Below, in pieces: positions 17,848-26,469 of a stretch of 64,000 nt of DNA (its first letter is position 1; each line of letters begins with the position of its first letter). Under the pieces are notes generated by a model that saw only the letters and a program-made list of their open reading frames with translations, was not told where the DNA came from and did not search any database. Origin of the DNA: UBA9160 sp035489755 (lineage in GTDB: Bacteria > Myxococcota_A > UBA9160); NCBI GenBank assembly GCA_035489755.1, contig DATGZK010000077.1:360777-424776 (forward strand). Direction: 5' to 3'. Position numbers and translations under genes: made by a program.

Positions 17848-18004
17848 TTTCGAAGCCAGGAGTGGCCACGCTCTCATCCCGGCTCGGCGCGAAGAGAGCG
17901 CTCGAGCGCAGCACCTCGCCCATCCTGTACAGCACGGCGGGCTCGCGCGCCGGCCCCCGCTTCTCCCAGAAATGCAGTTCCTCCGGGAAGGAGCGGCCGG
18001 GGAG

Positions 18005-19024
18005 CTAGGCCAAGCCGAGTTTCCGGTCCTGTTCTTCGGGATCGAAATCCTCGAACTGAAGAATGCCGAGCTTGTCGAAGTGCTCTCGCACGCGCGCTGA
18101 AAGCAGCCCGAGTCTCTTCAGATTGGGAACGATGCGTGCGAACAGCATCCGACGGAACATCTGCGCTGGCACCGAACCCATCACGAGCTCGCGCACCTCC
18201 TGGCGCTTCCAGCCCATGGCATCGGCGATCTGGTCTCCCATCAAACGATTGCGCATCAGTTCGCAGGCGTACATGATGAAATCCTCGCGGTCTTTGAGCT
18301 CGCTCGGCGCCATCTCTCGATAGTGGTCCTTCAGCGATACGACGCCGAACGCCACGTGCCGGGACTCGTCCTTCATGACGTATTTGATGAGGTCCTTCAG
18401 CAGCGGCTCTTGCGCGAGCTGATAGAGGTTGCCAAAGGCTGCCATCGCCAGCCCTTCAATGATGATTTGCATGCCGAGATATTTGAAGTCCCAGCGACGA
18501 TCCTTGATCGTGGCATCGAGAAGCTCCTTCAGGCTGTCATTAATCGGCCACTCCCACTCGAGCTTCTCGTGCAAGTAGCGACTGAACACCTCCACGTGTC
18601 TCGCTTCATCCATCGTCTGGGTGCCAGCGTAGTACTTGCCGTCGATCCACGGCACGGCTCCGACGAGCTGGGAGGCGACAATCAGTGCGCCCTGCTCCCC
18701 GTGAAGGAATTGCGAAAGTTGGAGTGAGATTTGCGCGTGGCGGAGATGTCCCTTCTCCTTGTCGCTGAGTTTCTGATACGGTCCGTAGGTCGCGAGCGGG
18801 TTAATGCCGGCGGGGATGATTTCACTCTCCGGGTCGACCTCCGTCGCCCATGCGAGCTGGGTGGTCCCGTTCCATTGATCGCGCTTCGCCTTCTCGTACA
18901 GATCGCGCAGCCCTTCCTTGACCGAGCCGTAGTTCCAGGCGTAGCTGGTGTCGAACGAAGTGAGGATCGTCTCAAGCTCGTGATCCAGCGAGTGCATCTG
19001 ATTGACCATCGGCTCGCTGCCCAT
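18005..19024 (-). CDS. Ferritin-like diiron protein with complete metal site
   Basis: This 339-residue all-helical protein belongs to the ribonucleotide reductase-like ferritin superfamily. Predicted ligands form the canonical E-(E-x-x-H)-E-(E-x-x-H) set: E110 (HGEQGAL), E140 and H143 (DEARHVEVF), E190 (IIEGLAM), E220 and H223 (DESRHVAFG). Related proteins are oxidases or oxygenases; the substrate is unknown. GGAGGA lies six bases before ATG 19024. It is distantly similar to the pair at 33.8-36.0 kb, sharing the DEARH-x-EVF motif and the region before it. The 52 codons after its TAG remain in frame and look coding in base composition, so a longer ancestral protein is possible. Confidence 0.82.
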   Translation of the reverse strand: MGSEPMVNQMHSLDHELETILTSFDTSYAWNYGSVKEGLRDLYEKAKRDQWNGTTQLAWATEVDPESEIIPAGINPLATYGPYQKLSDKEKGHLRHAQISLQLSQFLHGEQGALIVASQLVGAVPWIDGKYYAGTQTMDEARHVEVFSRYLHEKLEWEWPINDSLKELLDATIKDRRWDFKYLGMQIIIEGLAMAAFGNLYQLAQEPLLKDLIKYVMKDESRHVAFGVVSLKDHYREMAPSELKDREDFIMYACELMRNRLMGDQIADAMGWKRQEVRELVMGSVPAQMFRRMLFARIVPNLKRLGLLSARVREHFDKLGILQFEDFDPEEQDRKLGLA

Positions 19025-19184
19025 CGCGGTTCCTCCAGCTGCTTTGTTGATCTGACTCTACCACGCACGAAGCTGGGCTTCAGCGCAGCTCCCCGTCAAA
19101 CCAAAGACCGAGGCTTGGATGCCGGGCGGCCTTATCGCACTGCGTCGTGCGGTGCAGACTCAGCGCGTCGTCGCGCGACGCTGG

Positions 19185-20045
19185 CTATCGGAAAAGCGCT
19201 CGGGCGAGGTCGCCGCGGAACTTCTGCGTGAGCGGCTCGCTCGGGCCCAGCAGCGCGAAGATATCGAGCATGGTCTTGCGCGCCGCCTCCTCCGCGAACC
19301 GGGGATCGCGCTGCACGACGGCCAGGAGCTCGCCGAGCGCTTCCTCGTAGCGCCCGGCGGCGCACAGTCCCTTGCCGAGCTCGAGGCGCGCTGCGAGGTC
19401 TGCGGGGTGGGCGCTCGCTCTCGCCCTCAGCGCGTCGAGATCGGCGGTGCCCGCCGCACGCGTCCGCGTCGCCGCCGCGAGCCGCTCGGCGCGCTTTGCG
19501 ATCTCGGTGCCGCCGGGCACCCGCTCGAGAAGTTCGAGGGCTCGATCGGTCTCTCCACGGCCCGCAAGCAGTTCGGCAAGTCCCACGAGCGCGCGCCCGT
19601 GCCGCGGGTCCGTTTCGAGAGCGGCCAGGTAACGCTCCTCTGCGGCGTTCTCGTGACCGCGGGAAGCGAACTCGTCCGCCTCGTCCGCCAGGTGGTCGGC
19701 GTCACTCGGGAGAACGGACTCGAGGAAGCGCTGAACCGCGGCTTCGGGCTGGGCGCCGACGAACTCGGCGACGACACGCCCGTCGCGGAATGCCTTCACC
19801 GCTGGAATGCTGCGGATGGCAAATGCCTTCGCAACCTCGGGCGCCTCGTCCACGTTGACCTTGGCCAGCACAAACGCGCCTGCATGCTGGTTCGCGAGTC
19901 GCTCAAGCACGGGGCCCAGCGTCCGGCAGGGCCCGCACCAGGGGGCCCAGAAATCGACGACCACGGGGAGCATTGCCGAGCGATCCAGGACCGCACCCGA
20001 AAACTCCGCCTCCGCCACGTCCACGATGAAGGCCTGGGTTGCCAT
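19185..20045 (-). CDS. Thioredoxin-TPR co-chaperone (YbbN/CnoX-like)
   Basis: The 286-residue protein has an N-terminal thioredoxin domain with the WAPWCGPC motif (C37 and C40) and cis-Pro segment IRSIPAVKAF. A C-terminal set of TPR-like helices follows (ENAAEERYLAALETDPRHGRAL and later repeats). This is the YbbN/CnoX architecture, which holds unfolding or oxidised clients and hands them to chaperones. E. coli YbbN has SxxC, while here both Cys are kept, so disulfide exchange is possible. ATG 20045 starts the thioredoxin fold; a frame extension to 20186 is not conserved-looking. It follows the GH1 gene on the same strand. Confidence 0.88.
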   Translation of the reverse strand: MATQAFIVDVAEAEFSGAVLDRSAMLPVVVDFWAPWCGPCRTLGPVLERLANQHAGAFVLAKVNVDEAPEVAKAFAIRSIPAVKAFRDGRVVAEFVGAQPEAAVQRFLESVLPSDADHLADEADEFASRGHENAAEERYLAALETDPRHGRALVGLAELLAGRGETDRALELLERVPGGTEIAKRAERLAAATRTRAAGTADLDALRARASAHPADLAARLELGKGLCAAGRYEEALGELLAVVQRDPRFAEEAARKTMLDIFALLGPSEPLTQKFRGDLARALFR

Positions 20046-20204
20046 GGCGGAAACCGTGCCGAACGTATGGCCAACGCACAAGCGTCCGGCGAGCTGCTCC
20101 GCTCGATCCGCTTCTCGCGGTGTCCTTTGGACCAATGCCGTGCGAGGAGAACGCGAGGCCGGCGAAGGGACCCCTCCGGCGAACACGATCGAGGGCGACG
20201 CGCG

Positions 20205-21554
20205 TTAAGAAACCTGCACGCCGTTCTGGCGGATGATCTCCTTGTACCAGCGGGCGCTGGCTTTCGGGATTCGCCGCTGCGTCGCGTAGTCCACCCAGAC
20301 AATCCCGAATCGCTTGCTCGTCCCGAACGCCCACTCGAAATTGTCCAGGAGGGACCAGACGTAGTACCCGCGCACGTCGGCTCCCCCCTCGGCCACGGCC
20401 TGCACCAAGCCACTGAGAAAGCCGCCGAGAAGTGAGATGCGGCCTTGGTCGGAGATCTCCGTATCCGAGACCGGTTCGGTGTTGTCGCAGACGCCGTTCT
20501 CTGTCACGAAGATCGGGGGCCTTCCGTACTCTGCGGAGATCCAGCGGACAAAGTCGCCAAGGGCGTGCGGTGCCCGCTCGTATCCCATGGGCGTGAGTGG
20601 CAGCGTCGGCTCCGCCGGGCGGTAACCGACGCTTCGGCGCAGGTCGGCCGCGACTCGCTCTCTCGAGTAGAGGTTCACACCGAGAAAATCGGTGGGGCTC
20701 GCAATCACTTCGAAGTCCTGCGCCTTTGCTGGAAAGGGTGCCCCCTTCGCCTCGTAGGTCCGTACCACGGACGTTGGGTAGCCTTTGCCATACACAGGTC
20801 CGTGAAAGAGGCGGGTACCGAAGTCGCGCGCCCGCTCCACGGCGATCGCCGTTTCAGCCCGGTCGTCCGCGGCTTCGTAGCTCGTGTTGGCGTTCGTGAT
20901 GCCGATCGTCCCATCGCGCCCGCTTGCCCGAAAGGCTTGTACGGCGAGGCCATGGGACAGGAGAAGGTGATGGATCACGCGCGCCGTGGCCGCGAGATCG
21001 CGAATTCCGGGGGCAAGAAAGCCGAGGCGGTGACCTGCCATGGCCGTCACGATCGGTTCGTTGTGGGTGATCCAGCGGGTCACGCGGCTCCCGAGGCGAT
21101 CGAACATCAGCTTCGCGTACTCGGCGAAGTGATAGGCGGTGTCGCGCTCGATCCACCCCCCGCGGTCCTGCAGGGCTTGGGGCAGGTCCCAGTGGTAGAG
21201 GGTCACGCAGGGCTTGATCCCCGATTCGAGCAGGGCGTCTACAAGTCGGTCATAAAAATCGAGACCCCGCGAATTGGCCTCACCGACTCCGAACGGGAGA
21301 ACACGCGGCCACGAAACGGAGAAGCGGTAGGTCTGGAGCCCGAGCAGGCGCATCAACGCCACATCCTCCCGATAGCGGTGGTAATGGTTGCAGGCGACGT
21401 CGCCGTTTTCTCCCGTCTGGATCCGCCCGGGCTGACGGCAAAATACATCCCAGATCGAGAGCCCCTTGCCGTCTTCGAAGGCCGCGCCTTCGATCTGGTA
21501 GGCGGCGGTGGCGGCGCCCCACTCGAAACCGTCGGGAAATCGGACCAGCGTCAT
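20205..21554 (-). CDS. bglA: Glycoside hydrolase family 1 beta-glucosidase
   Basis: The 449-residue enzyme has all GH1 marks. FPDGFEWGAATAAYQIEG lies at the N-terminus, TLYHWDLPQ at 118-126, the acid/base in THNEP (E166), and the nucleophile in FVTENG (E352). The C-terminal WSLLDNFEWAFG motif binds the sugar. GH1 enzymes split beta-linked glucosides or galactosides. There is no signal peptide. ATG 21554 was chosen because the protein fold begins at RFPDGF; an in-frame start at 21599 only adds a non-homologous stretch. It is divergent from an LLM gene with about 68 bp between starts. No sugar transporter is adjacent. Confidence 0.95.
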   Translation of the reverse strand: MTLVRFPDGFEWGAATAAYQIEGAAFEDGKGLSIWDVFCRQPGRIQTGENGDVACNHYHRYREDVALMRLLGLQTYRFSVSWPRVLPFGVGEANSRGLDFYDRLVDALLESGIKPCVTLYHWDLPQALQDRGGWIERDTAYHFAEYAKLMFDRLGSRVTRWITHNEPIVTAMAGHRLGFLAPGIRDLAATARVIHHLLLSHGLAVQAFRASGRDGTIGITNANTSYEAADDRAETAIAVERARDFGTRLFHGPVYGKGYPTSVVRTYEAKGAPFPAKAQDFEVIASPTDFLGVNLYSRERVAADLRRSVGYRPAEPTLPLTPMGYERAPHALGDFVRWISAEYGRPPIFVTENGVCDNTEPVSDTEISDQGRISLLGGFLSGLVQAVAEGGADVRGYYVWSLLDNFEWAFGTSKRFGIVWVDYATQRRIPKASARWYKEIIRQNGVQVS

Positions 21555-21622
21555 GCACTGAAGCTTACCCGAGCGAAGCAGCCCGCGTATGATCCGCATA
21601 GGCGTTTCGAGAGGTCATGAAC

Positions 21623-22894
21623 ATGAAGTTTGGGATCTTCTACGAGCATCAGCTCCCGCGGCCCTGGGGTGAGGGTCGGGAGCTTGCGCTGTTCCAAGAG
21701 GCGCTCGATCAGGTCGAGCTCGCCGACCGCTTGGGCATCGACTTCGCCTGGGAGGTCGAGCACCACTTCCTCGAAGAGTACTCGCACTCCTCCGCGCCGG
21801 AGGTGTTCCTCGCGGCGTGTTCCCAGCGCACGCGGCGCATTCGGCTCGGCCACGGCATCGTGCTCATGCCCCCGGGCTACAACCACCCGGCCCGGGTCGC
21901 GGAACGCCTCGCGACCCTCGACCTCGTCTCTCGTGGCCGCGTTGAGTGGGGAACCGGTGAGTCCGCTTCGCGGGCGGAGCTTGAGGGCTTCCGGATCGAT
22001 CCGAAAGAGAAGCGGGCGATGTGGTTGGAGACCGTCGAACAGACGGCAAATCTGCTGGCGCTCGACCCCTACCCTGGTTTCGAAGGCCGCTCCTTTTCCA
22101 TGCCTTGCCGCAACCTCGTGCCCAAGCCGGTCCAACGTCCCCACCCGCCGCTTTGGGTCGCCTGCTCGAACCGCGAGACCATTCATCTCGCCGCCCGCCT
22201 CGGGATGGGGGCGCTCACCTTCGCGTTCGTGGATCCGCAGGAGGCGAAGCGCTGGGTCGATGATTACTACACCACGCTCCGCACGGAATGCACTCCGATC
22301 GGCCATGCCATCAATCCCAACATCGCGATGGTGACGGGTTTCTCTTGTCACCGGGATGCGGAGGAGGCAAAGCGTAGGGGTCTCGACGGATTCCGGTTCT
22401 TCGGCTTCGCGCTGGCGCACCACTATCTCTTTGGACGACACAAGCCCGGCCGGACGAACATCTGGAAAACCTTCGAGAAGGTGCGTGGCGCGCTCCCGGA
22501 CGACGCAGAGAACCGCGGCATCGGAACGCCCGCCCAGCTTCGCACGCACCTGCGTGCCTTCGCGGATGCGGGGGTGGACCAGGTGGTGTTCATTCAGCAG
22601 GGTGGAAACAATCGACATGAGGACATCTGCGAATCGCTCGAGCTCTTTGCGCGCGAGGTGATGCCAGAGTTCAAGGAGGGCGAAAATGAACGGGTCGCGC
22701 GCAAGCAAGAGGCCCTGGCGCCCCACCTCGAGGCTGCGATGGGACGCAAGAAATGGATGCCGCAGCTCGCGGACAGCGAAATCCCCGAGTACCAGGCTTA
22801 TGGCCGAAACATCGCTGCGGCGACGGACGATCCCCGCGCGCAGGAAACCGCAGCGCGGATTGAAGCGATGCGCGATGCCCTGAAGCGAGTGTAG
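21623..22894 (+). CDS. LLM-class flavin-dependent oxidoreductase
   Basis: The 423-residue protein is a luciferase-like monooxygenase. It starts MKFGIFYEHQLPRPW and has IDFAWEVEHHFLEEYSHSSAPEVFL, RIRLGHGIVLMPPGYNHPARVAER and LDLVSRGRVEWGTGES, typical of alkanal monooxygenase-like members. A long C-terminal part follows (EDICESLELFAREVMPEF). GAGAGG (21609-21614) favours ATG 21623, eight bases downstream, over ATG 21617, two bases downstream. The TAG stop overlaps the GTG start of tag by one base, so the three genes 21623-24596 form an operon. FMN is the likely cofactor; the substrate is unknown. Confidence 0.88.
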   Translation: MKFGIFYEHQLPRPWGEGRELALFQEALDQVELADRLGIDFAWEVEHHFLEEYSHSSAPEVFLAACSQRTRRIRLGHGIVLMPPGYNHPARVAERLATLDLVSRGRVEWGTGESASRAELEGFRIDPKEKRAMWLETVEQTANLLALDPYPGFEGRSFSMPCRNLVPKPVQRPHPPLWVACSNRETIHLAARLGMGALTFAFVDPQEAKRWVDDYYTTLRTECTPIGHAINPNIAMVTGFSCHRDAEEAKRRGLDGFRFFGFALAHHYLFGRHKPGRTNIWKTFEKVRGALPDDAENRGIGTPAQLRTHLRAFADAGVDQVVFIQQGGNNRHEDICESLELFAREVMPEFKEGENERVARKQEALAPHLEAAMGRKKWMPQLADSEIPEYQAYGRNIAAATDDPRAQETAARIEAMRDALKRV

Positions 22895-23505
22895 TGCGAG
22901 TCCGAGACAAGAGGCGCTGCGCTTGGGTGGCGGACGATCCTCTGCGCATTGCGTACCACGACCGCGAGTGGGGCGTGCCTGCCCACGACGACCGCGTGCT
23001 CTTCGAGTTCCTGCTGCTCGAGGGGGCGCAGGCGGGGCTCTCCTGGGACACCATCTTGCGAAAGCGGGATGCCTACCGGCGCGCATACCACAACTTCAAT
23101 CCGCGGAAGGTCGCCAAGTACGACGCGCAGGATCACGCGCGTCTTCTGGACGACCCCGGGATCGTGCGAAATCGCTCCAAGGTGGCGGCGAGCATCACCA
23201 ACGCGCGGTGCTTTCTCGAAGTCCAGCGGGAGTTCGGGAGCTTCGATCGTTATCTCTGGGCCTTTGTGGGAGGCCAGCCGATCCATGGCAAAAGGCGCAG
23301 CGCAAAGCAGGTGCCAGCGCGAACCACTGAGTCTGACGCCCTCTCGAAGGACCTGCGACGCCGCGGATTCAAGTTCGTCGGTTCGACGATCTGCTACGCG
23401 TTCATGCAGGCGGTCGGACTGGTCAATGACCACACCCAAGACTGCTTCCGCGTGCGCGAGGTGCGATCGCCAAGACAGGTGACACCCAAGAGGAGGGCGC
23501 GATGA
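22894..23505 (+). CDS. tag: DNA-3-methyladenine glycosylase I
   Basis: The 203-residue enzyme removes 3-methyladenine from alkylated DNA. The zinc-binding residues are C9, H22, H180 and C184, with exactly the spacing of E. coli Tag (C4, H17, H175, C179). Other signatures are YHDREWGVP, FEFLLLEGAQAGLSW with the catalytic Glu, and TICYAFMQAVGLVNDH. The GTG start overlaps the stop of the LLM gene, and its own stop overlaps the next ATG (ATGA), so translation is coupled on both sides. The reason for linkage with an LLM enzyme and a DUF3047 protein is not evident. Confidence 0.96.
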   Translation: MRVRDKRRCAWVADDPLRIAYHDREWGVPAHDDRVLFEFLLLEGAQAGLSWDTILRKRDAYRRAYHNFNPRKVAKYDAQDHARLLDDPGIVRNRSKVAASITNARCFLEVQREFGSFDRYLWAFVGGQPIHGKRRSAKQVPARTTESDALSKDLRRRGFKFVGSTICYAFMQAVGLVNDHTQDCFRVREVRSPRQVTPKRRAR

Positions 23506-24596
23506 GCGACCTGCGCGAGCGCTGCGAGGCGATGCTGAGCCGTCTTTCCGCCGGCGAGCGGAAAGATCTTTTGGCCGGCACGGAGATCTTGCACCTCCCC
23601 GGACATGTCCCTCCGTGGACACGCACCGGTGTGCGGGTCATGAAGGGCGACTGCGTTACGTGGCTTGCCGCAGGACGCATCGTCATCTCACCGGAGCTCG
23701 ATCTCTCCGGCGGTCCACGCTTCCATCTTTGGGGGCGCATCGGCGCCCGTGGCACCATCATGAATGGTCCAGGCGAAACCTTCACACTGACGGCTCGCGA
23801 CGAAGGTCCTCTTGATCTCGCGATCTATCACGGCGAGTGGGCAACGCCCGAGGGCGATCTTGCAACGCCGCAAGAGGCTTACGCCAGCGTGAAGGGCGCC
23901 ATCGACGTGTGTCTGCTTCACTGGCGAAGGCCTGGCCTCGATGCGGCACGGGCGGGCCTTGGCCGCCTTGCAGAACTCGCGCGCGACGAGCCGCTCCTCG
24001 CAGCCGAGTTGGAAAGGCTCGAGTCGCCCGCGCGAGACCCCGCCGGGTGGCGGCACCTTTGGTTCCTGGGACAGAGCCGAATCTTCGAGAGCGCCCGAAC
24101 CAACGGTCGCGATGCGATTCGCATCTCAATGCACGATGACCTCGCGATCCTGCAAAAGCCGGCTCCCTTTGAACTCGTGCCAGGAACTACGCTGACCTGG
24201 GCGTGGAAGATTGATTCACTTCCCGCGCAGATCGCCGAAGACACGCTGCCCACACATGACTATATCTCGCTGGCTGTTGAGTTTGAGAACGGAAGGGATC
24301 TCTCCTATTTCTGGAGCTGCGCGCTGCCCGTGGGACATGCATTCGCGTGTCCCATTCCGACCTGGACAGCGCGTGAGACGCACCTTGTCATCCGCAGCGG
24401 ACGGAAGGACCTCGGCCGCTGGATGCGAGAATCGCGGGACCTCTACGCCGACTGCGTGCGAATCTACGGGTCCGCACCCACGCGGATCGCCGCCATTTGG
24501 CTGATCGCCGTGAGCTCGTTCCGCCGCGGGCGCGGTGATGCCCTCGTCGCGGACATTGCCCTCGAGGCTGGAGGAAAGGGGCTCGTCGTGCTTTAA
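23502..24596 (+). CDS. DUF3047-domain protein with lectin-like N-terminal domain
   Basis: The 364-residue protein has two parts. Residues ~25-150 form a beta-rich domain with VPPWTRTGVRVMKGDCVTWLA and a following LSGGPRFHLWGRIGARG segment, recalling LecA/galactose-binding-like folds. A helical linker (150-190) precedes a C-terminal domain like DUF3047: TLTWAWKIDSLP, DLSYFWSCALPVG, THLVIRSG and LYADCVRIYG. DUF3047 proteins are usually secreted, but no signal peptide is seen here. The function is unknown; sugar binding is only a guess. ATG 23502 overlaps the tag stop. Confidence 0.7.
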   Translation: MSDLRERCEAMLSRLSAGERKDLLAGTEILHLPGHVPPWTRTGVRVMKGDCVTWLAAGRIVISPELDLSGGPRFHLWGRIGARGTIMNGPGETFTLTARDEGPLDLAIYHGEWATPEGDLATPQEAYASVKGAIDVCLLHWRRPGLDAARAGLGRLAELARDEPLLAAELERLESPARDPAGWRHLWFLGQSRIFESARTNGRDAIRISMHDDLAILQKPAPFELVPGTTLTWAWKIDSLPAQIAEDTLPTHDYISLAVEFENGRDLSYFWSCALPVGHAFACPIPTWTARETHLVIRSGRKDLGRWMRESRDLYADCVRIYGSAPTRIAAIWLIAVSSFRRGRGDALVADIALEAGGKGLVVL

Positions 24597-24640
24597 GGTC
24601 GAGCCCCACGGCAGCTGCCGCAGCCGGCTGGAGCGACGCC

Positions 24641-24814
24641 ATGAAGCTCTTCGATCAAACCTGGCCTCCTCGAAGACTGGCCGAGCGCTGCTTGCGTACA
24701 TCGCCCTCCCATCCAACCGAACGAACGCACCGAACGCGCAATGAGAACATCCCTGGGTTGCCTGCTTCGCGGCTCGGGCTGAAGCTGTCGGAAGCGCCCA
24801 ACTTCAGAGAATGA
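24641..24814 (+). CDS. Possible small basic protein (57 codons)
   Basis: GGAG at 24630-24633 lies seven bases before an ATG and opens a 57-codon frame ending just before the ICMT-like gene. It contains many Arg, Pro and Thr residues and no hydrophobic segment. I recognise no family. It may be a leader peptide or chance; third codon positions are not as G/C-rich as in neighbouring genes. Confidence 0.2.
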   Translation: MKLFDQTWPPRRLAERCLRTSPSHPTERTHRTRNENIPGLPASRLGLKLSEAPNFRE

Positions 24815-24818
24815 ACCG

Positions 24819-25496
24819 ATGATCCTACGCTTGTTCGTGCAGACCATCGCTTGGGTTGCCTCCATCGCCGCCCTGTTGTTTCTGTCTGCGGGCACGACGC
24901 GCTGGGCAGGCGCTTGGATTTTTCTCGCGATCCTCGCTGGGCTCGGAATCGCGATTGGCCTCTGGCTCGCGCGATACAACCCAGCCCTCTTGACGGAGCG
25001 GATGGGGTCGGTCGTGCAGCGAGGACAGAAGGCGTGGGACCGAGTTTTCATGGGAGCGATGTTGGTCTTATTCAATGCGTGGCTGAGCTTCATGGCGGCA
25101 GATGCGAAGCGATTTGAATGGTCTCACGTGCCCGTCTTTGCCCATTGGATCGGCGCTCTGTTGATCGTCGCTAGCCTCCTCGGCGCCGCCGTCATCTTCC
25201 GGGAAAACAGCTTTGCGTCGCCCGTCGTGAAGGTCCAGCGCGAGCGCGGTCAATCCATCGTGACGACGGGACCCTACGCCGTCGTTCGCCATCCCCTGTA
25301 TGCGTGTGGAATTCTCTACTTCATCGGTGTGCCTCTGCTCCTCGGTTCGCTCTGGGGCCTGGCGGCCCTTCCTCTCCTAATTCTGCTCTTGGCAATCCGC
25401 ACGCTCGGAGAGGAAAAGATGCTGAGCAAGGAGTTCCCCGAGTACGCGGACTATGCAGCGCGCGTGAGGAGCCGCTTCTTCCCGGGAATCTGGTGA
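24819..25496 (+). CDS. Isoprenylcysteine carboxyl methyltransferase-like integral membrane methyltransferase
   Basis: The 225-residue protein has about five membrane helices and the family C-terminal signature: GPYAVVRHPLYACGILYFIGVPLLLGS, split here as GPYAVVRHPLY plus the following helix, then TLGEEKMLSKEFPEYADYAARV. The RHP-x-Y and EE motifs bind S-adenosylmethionine and the substrate in ICMT and phosphatidylethanolamine N-methyltransferase relatives. Bacterial substrates for this group are mostly unknown; a lipid or small hydrophobic molecule is likely. It probably sits in the inner membrane. It is preceded by a 222 bp gap and may be transcribed alone. Confidence 0.85.
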   Translation: MILRLFVQTIAWVASIAALLFLSAGTTRWAGAWIFLAILAGLGIAIGLWLARYNPALLTERMGSVVQRGQKAWDRVFMGAMLVLFNAWLSFMAADAKRFEWSHVPVFAHWIGALLIVASLLGAAVIFRENSFASPVVKVQRERGQSIVTTGPYAVVRHPLYACGILYFIGVPLLLGSLWGLAALPLLILLLAIRTLGEEKMLSKEFPEYADYAARVRSRFFPGIW

Positions 25497-25614
25497 AGGC
25501 GGTGGTCCACCGGGGCGCTGCGGTGCGAGCGCTCTTGCGACGCTTTGACCCTGCACTTGAGGCGCTCGGCTAGAGTGCAGGCGTCGCCCGCTCCGCGGGC
25601 CGGAGGAGTGTCCC

Positions 25615-26457
25615 ATGGCTCAGGGGAAGCTTGTGCTCATCGACGAACCCCGGGCGAGCGTGCGGCGGCTCACGCTGAACCGCCCGGAAAAGCGAAACGC
25701 CCTGAACAATGCGATGCGCGCAGAACTCTTCGAGAGGCTGCATGAGGCCGATCGGGATCCCGCGGTACGGGTGACCGTTCTGCGCGGTGCGGGGCAGTCT
25801 TTTTCTGCGGGTTACGACCTCGCCTCCAATCACCTTGAGGGACAGCCGTATTTCACCGCGCACGGAGACGGTCTTTGGCCGCGCCACGTCGTGCAGGGAT
25901 GGTTCGACATCTGGGATCTCGCGAAGCCGGTGATCGCGCAGGTCCACGGCTATTGCCTCGCGGGCGGCAGTGAACTCGCGACCGCGTGCGATCTCGTCTA
26001 CGTCGCCGAGGACGCACAGATCGGGTATCCGCCCGTGCGCCTCATGAGCCCGCCCGACATGCAGTTCCACCCCTGGCTGATGGGCTTGCGCAACGCCATG
26101 GAGCTCATGCTCACCGGCGACGCCATTTCCGGCGCAGAGGCGGCACGCGTGGGCTTCGCGAACCGCGCCTATCCCGCATCCGAGCTCGAGACGCGGGTCC
26201 TCGAGATCGCCGAGCGCGTCGCGAAGATTCCCACGGATCTTCAGCAACTCAACAAACGTTCTGTGCACCGGGCGATGGAGATCCAAGGCCTTCGCGCTGC
26301 CGTTCGTGCCGGCACCGAGATCCAGGCTCTGGGTTTTCACCAGCGCTCATCGCGCGAGTATTTTGCGGAGTTCGCCAAGGGCGTGACGAAGGCACTCGAC
26401 CATCGCGACGAACAATTCGGCGACTACCGCACCGTCAAGGAGCGCAAGGACTCGTAA
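25615..26457 (+). CDS. Enoyl-CoA hydratase/isomerase family protein (crotonase)
   Basis: The 280-residue protein has the crotonase core: LTLNRPEKRNALN, the first oxyanion-hole segment QSFSAGYDL and the second VHGYCLAGGSELATACDL. The Glu that aligns with E144 of rat hydratase is kept in GGSELA. The position of the second catalytic Glu (E164) falls in IGYPPVRLMSPPD and appears replaced. So it may not be a classical hydratase; an isomerase or hydrolase role is possible. GGAGG precedes ATG 25615. A 7-bp inverted repeat (CTGCACT/AGTGCAG) lies just upstream at 25551-25580. It converges on a tyrosine phosphatase gene. Confidence 0.85.
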   Translation: MAQGKLVLIDEPRASVRRLTLNRPEKRNALNNAMRAELFERLHEADRDPAVRVTVLRGAGQSFSAGYDLASNHLEGQPYFTAHGDGLWPRHVVQGWFDIWDLAKPVIAQVHGYCLAGGSELATACDLVYVAEDAQIGYPPVRLMSPPDMQFHPWLMGLRNAMELMLTGDAISGAEAARVGFANRAYPASELETRVLEIAERVAKIPTDLQQLNKRSVHRAMEIQGLRAAVRAGTEIQALGFHQRSSREYFAEFAKGVTKALDHRDEQFGDYRTVKERKDS

Positions 26458-26469
26458 GCCCGGTCTGGA

